From NCBI GenBank assembly GCA_021741645.1, contig JAIOXK010000009.1, forward strand, positions 1-44,340: a stretch of DNA of 44,340 nt, in the 5' to 3' direction. Positions within the stretch are counted from its first letter, which is position 1; each line of letters opens with the position of its first letter. The DNA comes from Candidatus Nanopelagicales bacterium (GTDB lineage: Bacteria > Actinomycetota > Actinomycetes > S36-B12). Under the pieces are notes generated by a model, which saw nothing but the letters and a program-made list of their open reading frames with translations, searched no databases and was not told the DNA's origin. A program made the position numbers and the translations under genes. Positions 16,865-23,751 of the stretch are shown here, in pieces.

Positions 16865-17707
16865 GTGCAGCCCATTGTGCTGGGAACTGCCCAATGGGGG
16901 AGTTCGTACGGCGTGACCAATCAGGGCGGGCGAGTATCCGATGTGGAACTCGCCCGACTTCTTGTACGGGCAGAGAGTCTCGGCATCCGCGTTCTGGATA
17001 CTTCAGCCGCATACGGCGACGCGGAGGACCGCATCGGGCAGTTGGCTGGTCGATTCGTGGTTCAAACGAAAGTCGCCGGATCCGCCAGTCTGGAGGATGT
17101 CGCGCAGCGGGTACGAGACGGAAGCAGGCGAACTGCATCCCCGGTTCTTGCTCGAGTCCTGATTCACGATTGGCCGAGTCTGTCAGCCGAAGCTCGAGCA
17201 TCGACGGTCGACGTTCTCGAAGGTCTTCGGAGTCAGGGGAGCGTCGAACTGGTGGGGGTCTCTGCCTACTCGGAATCGGATCTAATGGCCGCAATCGCGG
17301 CCTTCGAACGCCTCGACATCGTGCAGCTACCGGTCAGCGTCCTTGACCAGCGCGTCGCCGACTGGAGCGCTTTGCCCGAGGCGCGGGCCTTCGGAACGCT
17401 GATCCAAGCGCGCAGCGTTCTCCTCCAGGGCGTCGCCGTGGCGACGAAGTCCCCGTTCAGTGATCATCCCGACGTCGCGAGGCTTCACGAGCGCGCTCGC
17501 GATGCCGGACTCAGCCCCCTTGCGCTCGCTCTCGACTTCGTCAAGGCGGCCTCCTACCTCGACGAGGTGGCGGTTGGCGTAACCTCTGCTGCGGAACTCG
17601 GCGAGATATGGGGGCTCTGGCAGGCCGAGGCCAGCCAGCAGGACTGGGACACACTCGCCTCTCACGATCTGAACCTTGTAGATCCTCGGCAGTGGCCCTC
17701 GACGTAG
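16865..17707 (+). CDS. Aldo/keto reductase family protein
   Basis: This is a 280-residue TIM-barrel aldo/keto reductase. VLGTAQWGSSYG opens the barrel, VLDTSAAYGDAED carries the catalytic Asp and Tyr, VVQTKV supplies the active-site Lys, and VLIHDWPSL stands at the His position; GVSAYS follows. The expected activity is NAD(P)H-dependent reduction or oxidation of a sugar carbonyl. Such a gene is often adjacent to SpsF-type cytidylyltransferases and GSA-type aminotransferases in nonulosonic acid clusters, as here, but its substrate is not established. GTG start; it ends 15 bases before the proposed CTG start of the next gene. Confidence 0.8.
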   Translation: MQPIVLGTAQWGSSYGVTNQGGRVSDVELARLLVRAESLGIRVLDTSAAYGDAEDRIGQLAGRFVVQTKVAGSASLEDVAQRVRDGSRRTASPVLARVLIHDWPSLSAEARASTVDVLEGLRSQGSVELVGVSAYSESDLMAAIAAFERLDIVQLPVSVLDQRVADWSALPEARAFGTLIQARSVLLQGVAVATKSPFSDHPDVARLHERARDAGLSPLALALDFVKAASYLDEVAVGVTSAAELGEIWGLWQAEASQQDWDTLASHDLNLVDPRQWPST

Positions 17708-17708
17708 C

Positions 17709-17725
17709 GGAGGTGAGAGGGCCTG
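17709..17725 (+). promoter_or_regulatory. Strong SD and CTG start of cytidylyltransferase
   Basis: GGAGGTGAG (17709-17717) is close to a perfect anti-16S match. The only in-frame initiation candidate behind it is CTG at 17723; a TGA at 17714-17716 blocks any start further upstream, and the next ATG (17753) would cut off the conserved first strand. Confidence 0.6.
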
Positions 17726-18442
17726 AGCACGCTCGCCGTCATTCAAGCGCGCATGTCCTCGTCCCGACTCCCCGGCAAGGTGCTCGCCCCGATCCTCGGT
17801 CGGCCCATGATCAACCTCCAACTCGAGCGAATTTCGCGGGCCCGCTCCCTGGACGCCATCGTTGTCGCCACGTCAGTCGACGAGAGCGACGATCCCCTAG
17901 CGGATGCGGTCGCGGACCTTGGCTACCCGGTCGTTCGCGGCTCGCTCGATGACGTGCTCTCACGGTTCCTGTCCGTTCTGGATGAGATGACCCCGAACAG
18001 AGTTGTCCGCCTGACCGCGGATTGTCCATTGACATCACCTCACGTGATCGAGCGCGTGGTCGATTTCGCCCGAGCGGGCGACTTCGACTACGCATCGAAC
18101 ACCCTCGAACGCACGTACCCCGACGGCCTTGATGTCGAAGTGCTGACCCCGGCAGCGTTGCAGTGGCTGGGTGCCCATGCCCTCGAGGCGGAGGAACGGG
18201 AGCATGTCACCATCTGGGCCTTCCGGCGTCCCGACAGATTCACTCTGGGCAACTACGCGGCTGAGCGGGACCTTTCCCACCTGCGCTGGACGGTTGATGA
18301 GCCCGAGGACCTCGACGTCGTGCGCGAGGTCTACCAGCACCTGTACCCGAGCAATCCAACATTCGATGTGGCGGAGATCATTGCCGCCATCAGCGCAGGG
18401 AGGATCCCGCCGCATCTGAGCACCAAGGCGCGCAACATCTAG
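17723..18442 (+). CDS. pseF: SpsF/PseF-type cytidylyltransferase (CMP-pseudaminic acid synthetase candidate)
   Basis: From CTG 17723 the protein has 239 residues. AVIQARMSSSRLPGKVL is the nucleotidyltransferase signature of SpsF and CMP-sugar synthetases, followed by VVATSVDESDDPL, VVRGSLDDVLSRF, VVRLTADCPLTSP (metal-binding Asp) and LRWTVDEPEDL. It should activate pseudaminic acid with CTP. The ATG at 17753 would remove AVIQAR, which forms the first beta strand of the fold, so the CTG is preferred. The stop TAG (18440-18442) lies inside the TCTAGA left flank of the IS element. An intact, functional C-terminus is likely but the original 3' context is lost. Confidence 0.8.
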   Translation: MSTLAVIQARMSSSRLPGKVLAPILGRPMINLQLERISRARSLDAIVVATSVDESDDPLADAVADLGYPVVRGSLDDVLSRFLSVLDEMTPNRVVRLTADCPLTSPHVIERVVDFARAGDFDYASNTLERTYPDGLDVEVLTPAALQWLGAHALEAEEREHVTIWAFRRPDRFTLGNYAAERDLSHLRWTVDEPEDLDVVREVYQHLYPSNPTFDVAEIIAAISAGRIPPHLSTKARNI

Positions 18443-18443
18443 A

Positions 18444-18469
18444 TGTAATCGGTCATGGCGTTGGTGACA
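18444..18469 (+). repeat. IS481-family left terminal inverted repeat
   Basis: Starts TGTAA and contains GCGTTGGTGACA at 18458-18469. It overlaps the last codons of the transposase. Confidence 0.85.
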
Positions 18470-19394
18470 GGAATCGGGTGGTGGGGAGCTTGCCTCCGAT
18501 GCCGTGGTGGTGGCGCTGATTGTTGTAGTAGTGGAGCCAGGGGTCTAGGGCCTGGCTGCGCGGTTCGTTGGTGGAGTAGGGGCGTCGGTAGGCCCATTCG
18601 GCTTGCAGGGTCCGGTTGAAGCGCTCGACTTTCCCGTTCTGCCAGGGGCAGTGGGGCTTGATGAACAACTGTCGGGCCCCTAGGGCGGCGAGGGCGTTGT
18701 CGCTGATGACCTCGCGGATCGTGACGCCGTGGGAGGCGAAGGCCTCGGCGGCCCGCAGCAGGACCGCGGCTGCGGTCGATCCCTTCTCGTCCGGGTGGAT
18801 CTCGGCGTAGGCCAAGCGGGAGTGGTCGTCGACCACGGCGTGGATGTAGTCGAGGCCGATCCTTTGGTGCTTGAGCTGGTGCTCGCGGCTGATGCCGGGG
18901 CCGTGCGCGCGCCAGCCGCCGCCGTCGGGGATGCGTCCGAGCTTCTTGACGTCCACGTGCACCAGGTCGCCAGGGGCAGCGCGCTCGTAACGCAGCCCGG
19001 TCACCGTAGACGCCCGGATCAGCAGCCCGGTCACCGGATCCAACGCGCCGATCGCGGGCATCGCGTGGCGGGCGCGGATCCTGCTGACCGTGCGCGCAGG
19101 CACGCCGGTGATCTCCGCGATCCGGTCCCGGCCCAGGCGCAGGTCCCGTCGCGCCGCGACCACCGCGGCCTCGACCACCGCCGGCGTGCGGGTCGGGAAC
19201 GACCGGGCCCGGCTGGAGCGGTCGTGCAGGCCCGTCCAGCCCTCCGCGTCGAACCGCGCAACCCAGCGATGGGCGCACTGCCGGGACACTCCCATCTCCT
19301 TGGCCACGTGGGAGACCGGCCGATGGTGCATTCGAACACGCTCGACCAGCAGGCAGCGACCATGAAACGTCTGGTGGGCATTAGCGTGGCTCAT
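18453..19394 (-). CDS. IS481-family transposase
   Basis: The 313-residue protein has an N-terminal helix-turn-helix region (VSHVAKEMGVSRQCAHRWVARF, then a second HTH around GVPARTVSRIRARH) and an rve/integrase-core domain with the DDE triad visible as HVDVKKLG, VISDNALA and NGKVERFNRTL. ATG 19394 has GGAGG six bases upstream; a start at 19433 lacks this. Full length and undisrupted, so the element may still be active. Transcription runs against the cytidylyltransferase and aminotransferase genes. Confidence 0.92.
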   Translation of the reverse strand: MSHANAHQTFHGRCLLVERVRMHHRPVSHVAKEMGVSRQCAHRWVARFDAEGWTGLHDRSSRARSFPTRTPAVVEAAVVAARRDLRLGRDRIAEITGVPARTVSRIRARHAMPAIGALDPVTGLLIRASTVTGLRYERAAPGDLVHVDVKKLGRIPDGGGWRAHGPGISREHQLKHQRIGLDYIHAVVDDHSRLAYAEIHPDEKGSTAAAVLLRAAEAFASHGVTIREVISDNALAALGARQLFIKPHCPWQNGKVERFNRTLQAEWAYRRPYSTNEPRSQALDPWLHYYNNQRHHHGIGGKLPTTRFLSPTP

Positions 19395-19471
19395 CGAGAC
19401 CTCCGGGATGGTGAGTGACGTCGCAATCACCACCGCACCGGAGGTCTCACCTCATTTCAAGCCCCCATGCG

Positions 19472-19497
19472 TGTCACCAACGCTCTGGCCGGTTACA
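19472..19497 (-). repeat. IS481-family right terminal inverted repeat
   Basis: Ends TTACA and carries TGTCACCAACGC (19472-19483), the reverse complement of the left-end core. Confidence 0.85.
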
Positions 19498-19546
19498 TCG
19501 ACTCGGGGACAGTTTGCCGACGACATCCGGGGGAGGCAGGGCTCAC

Positions 19547-20845
19547 GTGACTAAGCGCCTACGGGAGCGGTACGCCCAGTCGATCGAGCAGCTCGCTCGC
19601 GCCGAGACCGTAATTCCACTCGGCTCACAGACCTTCAGCAAGTCTCGGACCCAGTACCCAGTCGGAGCCGCGCCCCTGTTCGCCGAACGCGCATCCGGTT
19701 CCCATCTCTGGGATGTCGACGGCAACGAGTACGTTGATCTGGTGAGCGCTCTCGGAGCGGTCATCCTGGGATATGCCGACCCGGATGTGGATAATGCGGT
19801 CCGGCGTCAGCTTCGCAACGGAGTCACACTCTCGCTCGCCACGCGGCTCGAGTCGGAGGTTGCCGAACGTATCGTGGAGTTGGTTCCCTGCGCCGAGAGC
19901 GTCCGATTCGGCAAGAACGACACGGACGCTACGTCCGCGGCCATCCGCTTGGCCAGTGCCTTCACCGGACGTGACCACGTCGTGGCGCTCGGATACCACG
20001 GCTGGCAGGACTGGTACATCGGCTTGACAACGCGCGATCTCGGATTCCCAGAGGCAGTCAAGGCCCTCACCCATCGTGCGCCCTACAACGACCTTGACGT
20101 GCTCCAGGCTGTCATTGCCGGGCTTCCCGATCAAGTAGCTGCAGTGATCCCGGAGCCCATGACATCCGAGTGGCCCGTGTCCGGCTACCTGGAGGGGGTC
20201 CGACAGCTCACCTCGGAGCAGGGGATAGTCCTAGTCTTCGACGAGATGCTCATCGGCTTCCGGTTCGCACCGGGAGGGGCCCAGGAGTACTTCGGCGTGA
20301 CACCTGACCTCGCAGCATTCGGCAAGGCCCTTGCCAACGGATATCCCTTGTCAGCCATCGTGGGACGCGCCGACATCATGCGGCTGATGGAAGACGTGTT
20401 CCTCTCCAGCACCTTCGGCGGGGAGACCCTGTCCCTGGCCGCCGCACGGGCCGTTCTCACTCGAATGGCTACGGGTGAACCCACCGCTCGGCTCGCGAAG
20501 ATCGGGTCACAACTGATGAACGCCGCGCAGCGCTCCATCGACGGCTACGGTGCCAGTCTGGTGACTCTCTCCGGCCATCCGTCCTGGGCCCTTCTCAACT
20601 GGACACTCACCGACCCGGACCGATTGGCGGAGGCCAAGACCCTGTTTCTGCAGGAGATGCTTCGCCACGGCGTTCTGGTCCTCGGGACACATGACATCAC
20701 GACGGCATTCACCGATGCCGACATCACCGCAATCGAATCGGCGTACGCGCACGCGCTGACGGCGGTTGCCGATGGGGTTGCCAGCGGCGACCTTCGGTCG
20801 CGGCTCGAATGTGAGCCGATCAGGCCGCTGTTCACGCTCCGCTGA
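19547..20845 (+). CDS. Class III aminotransferase, glutamate-1-semialdehyde aminomutase-like
   Basis: This 432-residue PLP enzyme shows WDVDGNEYVDLVSALGAVILGY, SVRFGKNDTDATSAAIRLA, GYHGWQDW, VFDEMLIGFR and the Schiff-base Lys in AFGKALANGYP. The GSA-type fold is widely reused in glycan loci as a sugar aminotransferase or aminomutase, and its neighbours (aldo/keto reductase, SpsF-type enzyme) suggest a sugar substrate; this is inference. GTG 19547 follows GGGGGAGG at good spacing; the longer frame to 19415 runs into the IS right end and is not protein-like. It overlaps the convergent membrane-protein gene by 14 bases. Confidence 0.85.
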   Translation: MTKRLRERYAQSIEQLARAETVIPLGSQTFSKSRTQYPVGAAPLFAERASGSHLWDVDGNEYVDLVSALGAVILGYADPDVDNAVRRQLRNGVTLSLATRLESEVAERIVELVPCAESVRFGKNDTDATSAAIRLASAFTGRDHVVALGYHGWQDWYIGLTTRDLGFPEAVKALTHRAPYNDLDVLQAVIAGLPDQVAAVIPEPMTSEWPVSGYLEGVRQLTSEQGIVLVFDEMLIGFRFAPGGAQEYFGVTPDLAAFGKALANGYPLSAIVGRADIMRLMEDVFLSSTFGGETLSLAAARAVLTRMATGEPTARLAKIGSQLMNAAQRSIDGYGASLVTLSGHPSWALLNWTLTDPDRLAEAKTLFLQEMLRHGVLVLGTHDITTAFTDADITAIESAYAHALTAVADGVASGDLRSRLECEPIRPLFTLR

Positions 20846-22493
20846 TGGGTTCAGGCCGAACCACGCGATCGATCTGCTCGCGGATGCAGGCACCGGTTGC
20901 GGTCCTGTCGGGCTCGATGGGAACGAACAAGGTAGGGAACGATGCGACCGGCTGGTAGCAGCGCTCCGTGACGGCCTCGAACGGGAAGATGATCTCCTCT
21001 GGCGTGCCAATGGAGGGCAGCAGCGCCGTCTCGCCGCGCACGGCCTCGTCGAGGACGAGCACCGCCGGTGGATTCCGCACCAGGTCGTCCTGCATCTGCT
21101 GTCGGTAGGCGGGATCCAGCGCGAGTGGCGGGACGACGAACCGGCTGCATGACGGTCGAGCCGCGTACACGTAGTAGGCGGTGGCAGACCATCCGTAGGC
21201 GGCCTGGATGCACTGATCGGTCGGTGTCAGGTCGGCGATCTTGCGGAAGACGGATAGGTCTGACTCCGATTCGAGACTCGAGGCGCTTTCCACGAAGGAA
21301 AGAGGATCAAACGTGCGCACGCGTCCGTACGACCACGCAACAGATGACACCGCAGGTGCAGCGGTGGCGAACGTTAGAATCACGATGAGGGTGCGCCATG
21401 GACGAGCTATCGGCGTCACACAGGATTGAACCCAAGCGAGTGCTGCCCCAGCAAGAAGATATGCGGGTAGCACAAGCGCGAGCGCGTAGTGACGAATCGG
21501 CGGAGCCCCCTGCCACAGCATTCCGATTGCCACCGAGGCGAACAGAATGATCACCGAAGCGGCCGCAACTTGTCGATCACCGACCAATGGATTGATGCCG
21601 CGATGCGAAAGCAGCCTCCACACCAGCAGGCCGACGACGATCACCACCAGTAGGCCCAGCCAGGGAAACCAGTCTCGGACGGTTGCGAGGTAGTGCGGCA
21701 GGTCCGACGCAATGCGGCTCAGCGTGGGCGCGGGGAACTTCTCGCGCTTGAAGCCCAGTACTTCGAGGTACCCGCCCAGTGCGCCACCGCCCCAGAGCAC
21801 CAGCGCACCGCCCACCGCCAGGATTGCAGCAACCGATCCGGCGGCGATGCACAACACTCCACGGAGCCATCCTCGCGGGAAGCGGGACGCCACAGGCAGC
21901 AGCGCTAGAGGAGCCAGGATGAAGACCTCCTTCACCTGACCCGCCGACGCGACCAACGCGGCCGACGCGATGAGCCAGGCGGGTCGTGAACCGAGGCGCA
22001 ACGCCAGAGCAAGACCACACAGCACGAGGACAAGGCAAACCGTCTCGGTCACGAAGAAGAGCTCCTCGAGAAGGCTCAGACCCACAACGCTGAGGCAGCA
22101 GGCGGAGAAGACGTAGAGGGCCGGCCACGGGTCGAGCAAACGTCGCAGCACCAGCCAGAAGCCGGCGAACATGGAGGCCAGCAGGAGGGCGTACAGCACC
22201 CACATCCCCGCGAGACCGTGGCCGAAGAGGGCGAGCCAGGGCAAGAACATGGCGTATGCCAACGGCGGCTTGATGTCGAAGAAGTCGACGTAGACAGTCC
22301 CCTGATCCCGCTGTCGCGCCACCCCCGGCAACAGATACGTGGAGAGGTCGGCCTGAAGGATGTGCCACTCCGAGAACACTCCGTATGCCAGAGCGATCAC
22401 CACGAGGGCGCCTCCAGCCGCCAGAGCCGGGGCCGCCCATCGTGAGGCGAGCCCGGCCCCAGACGGTGGCGAGTTCCCTTCATCCTGTTGCAT
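20832..22493 (-). CDS. GT39/ArnT-like membrane glycosyltransferase
   Basis: This 553-residue polytopic protein has about ten or more hydrophobic helices. The first periplasmic loop carries ADLSTYLLPGVARQRDQGTV and then FFDIKPPLAYAMF; the D-x-KPPL motif is typical of PMT/ArnT (GT39/GT83) GT-C enzymes that use polyprenyl-phosphate sugars. A soluble C-terminal region of about 140 residues follows (from TPTDQCIQAAYGW). The role is probably transfer of a sugar onto a lipid-linked or cell-wall acceptor outside the membrane. ATG 22493 has TAGGTT only two bases upstream, which may be coincidental. Confidence 0.78.
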   Translation of the reverse strand: MQQDEGNSPPSGAGLASRWAAPALAAGGALVVIALAYGVFSEWHILQADLSTYLLPGVARQRDQGTVYVDFFDIKPPLAYAMFLPWLALFGHGLAGMWVLYALLLASMFAGFWLVLRRLLDPWPALYVFSACCLSVVGLSLLEELFFVTETVCLVLVLCGLALALRLGSRPAWLIASAALVASAGQVKEVFILAPLALLPVASRFPRGWLRGVLCIAAGSVAAILAVGGALVLWGGGALGGYLEVLGFKREKFPAPTLSRIASDLPHYLATVRDWFPWLGLLVVIVVGLLVWRLLSHRGINPLVGDRQVAAASVIILFASVAIGMLWQGAPPIRHYALALVLPAYLLAGAALAWVQSCVTPIARPWRTLIVILTFATAAPAVSSVAWSYGRVRTFDPLSFVESASSLESESDLSVFRKIADLTPTDQCIQAAYGWSATAYYVYAARPSCSRFVVPPLALDPAYRQQMQDDLVRNPPAVLVLDEAVRGETALLPSIGTPEEIIFPFEAVTERCYQPVASFPTLFVPIEPDRTATGACIREQIDRVVRPEPISGA

Positions 22494-22637
22494 GCAACCT
22501 ACTCGTCTCGGAGATGTGGCTCCCTGATCCTAGACAAGCACTTCGCGTTAGCAGTTACTGGAGCGAGGGGTTGCCTGCACTAGATTGGCCCTTGCGTGCG
22601 GACACGCACGACTCGAGCGGCCTAGACGCGGGAGACC
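22494..22637. promoter_or_regulatory. Divergent intergenic region (144 bases)
   Basis: The largest non-coding gap of the window separates two membrane-protein genes. Candidate boxes are TAGATT (22581-22586, +) and TAGGAT (22532-22527, -). A 6-bp stem TGCGTG/CACGCA with loop CGGA lies between them and the + start. GGGAGA precedes ATG 22638. No strong -35 was found. Confidence 0.3.
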
Positions 22638-23738
22638 ATGGACGACAGGGTGGTGCAGGACAGGTCGGGCCTGCCTGCGGCCCGCCGCGGCTGGCTCGTC
22701 GGTGCCGGGATCCTCGCGGCGGCCGGGTGGATGGTGTTCCGTGCGGGTGTCACGGTGACCCCTTCACTGGCCGATATCGTGGCATCAGCGACCGTATGGC
22801 CCGAGCGTCTCGACGGCGAGTTCCGCGGTTTCTACGCCGACAGCCCTCTGGGGCTCCTCCTATTCCGCGCTCTTGGACTCCAGACCAACGGGGGCATGCT
22901 CGTCGCCGCAACTGCCATCACGGCAGTAGTGATCATCGGCTACGCCGGCTGGGCGGCCATGGCCGCATCGACCGGCGATCGTGCCCGCGCAACGCGCCTG
23001 GCCCTGCTGGCCCCGCTGCCCGCTGTGCTGCTCGCGTGGCTCGGCTCGTACGACGCCTTCACCATGCTGGCCTGGCTCATCTGCCTCTACCTGTGGTGGA
23101 CGGGATCACGCCTCGCGCTCGTATCAGGCGGCATCCTGCTCGGATTCCAGCACTTCGAACACACCCTCCTCGGCGGAGTCGTTCTTGTGCTCGTATGGGC
23201 CGCGACTCGTGACCGCATCCCTGATCGACTCGCAGCGCTCACTCCCGGGTGGCTGATCGTCGGCATGCTTGTCGGCAAGGGGCTCCTCCTCACGGTGCTG
23301 GTCGCCTCAGGCTCCACTGCATCCGGTCGGACAGAATGGCTCGCCCCCTACCTGCGTGACTGGACGGTCACCGGCATAAACGTGCTCCCGATGCTGATCT
23401 GGTCGCTGTTCGCTGGTTCTTGGGCCGTGGTCATCGCCTTCTGGGCCAGTGCGCCGCAGCGGCGAACGCGCTACCTGATGCTGGCGGCGGCGGCCGTGGC
23501 CCTGACGGCAACGGCCCTGAGTGGTGACCGCCCGCGCGTGTTCGTGATCGTCTGCGGCAGCGCCATGCTTCTCCTGATCGTCGCGTACCTCAATGCGCCG
23601 AAGCACAGCGATCGGGAACTGCGGCTGGTCGAGGCCGTCGTGTGGCTGGCGCCCCCCATCGCGCTATGGGGCAAGGAGGTCGTCGGTGCCAACGTCGTCG
23701 ACCAGTTGATCATCGCGTGGCAGCAACTCGTCGGCTAG
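22638..23738 (+). CDS. Polytopic membrane protein of unknown family
   Basis: The 366-residue protein is mostly hydrophobic, with eight or more predicted helices and short loops. The first extracytoplasmic loop carries WPERLDGEFRGFYADSPLG, with acidic residues after the first helix as in GT-C enzymes, but no family signature is recognised. It is 13 bases upstream of the 738-residue membrane gene on the same strand and likely forms an operon with it. Its ATG follows GGGAGA at close spacing. Confidence 0.6.
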   Translation: MDDRVVQDRSGLPAARRGWLVGAGILAAAGWMVFRAGVTVTPSLADIVASATVWPERLDGEFRGFYADSPLGLLLFRALGLQTNGGMLVAATAITAVVIIGYAGWAAMAASTGDRARATRLALLAPLPAVLLAWLGSYDAFTMLAWLICLYLWWTGSRLALVSGGILLGFQHFEHTLLGGVVLVLVWAATRDRIPDRLAALTPGWLIVGMLVGKGLLLTVLVASGSTASGRTEWLAPYLRDWTVTGINVLPMLIWSLFAGSWAVVIAFWASAPQRRTRYLMLAAAAVALTATALSGDRPRVFVIVCGSAMLLLIVAYLNAPKHSDRELRLVEAVVWLAPPIALWGKEVVGANVVDQLIIAWQQLVG

Positions 23739-23751
23739 GGGATCGGGAACA

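Larger units (their letters stand above)
18444..19497. mobile_element. IS481-family insertion sequence
   Basis: The 1,054-bp element is bounded by imperfect inverted repeats starting TGTAA: left 18444-18469, right 19472-19497, sharing an exact 12-base core GCGTTGGTGACA. Counting two flanking bases per side, 24 of 28 positions match. It encodes one DDE transposase on the - strand. The left flank TCTAGA (18438-18443) fits the NCTAGN target known for Bordetella IS481; the right flank TCGACT is not a copy of it, so no clean target duplication is present. Confidence 0.88.

Noticed and set aside
18434-18443. Truncation of the cytidylyltransferase by the IS, with an IS-supplied stop
   Set aside because: The TAG is part of the TCTAGA target next to the element, so it was probably present before insertion; the protein length also fits the family.
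18439-19278. Second - strand open frame overlapping the IS transposase
   Set aside because: Its composition is Pro/Arg repetitive and it is out of frame with the DDE motifs; it is a shadow and not an IS3-style second gene.
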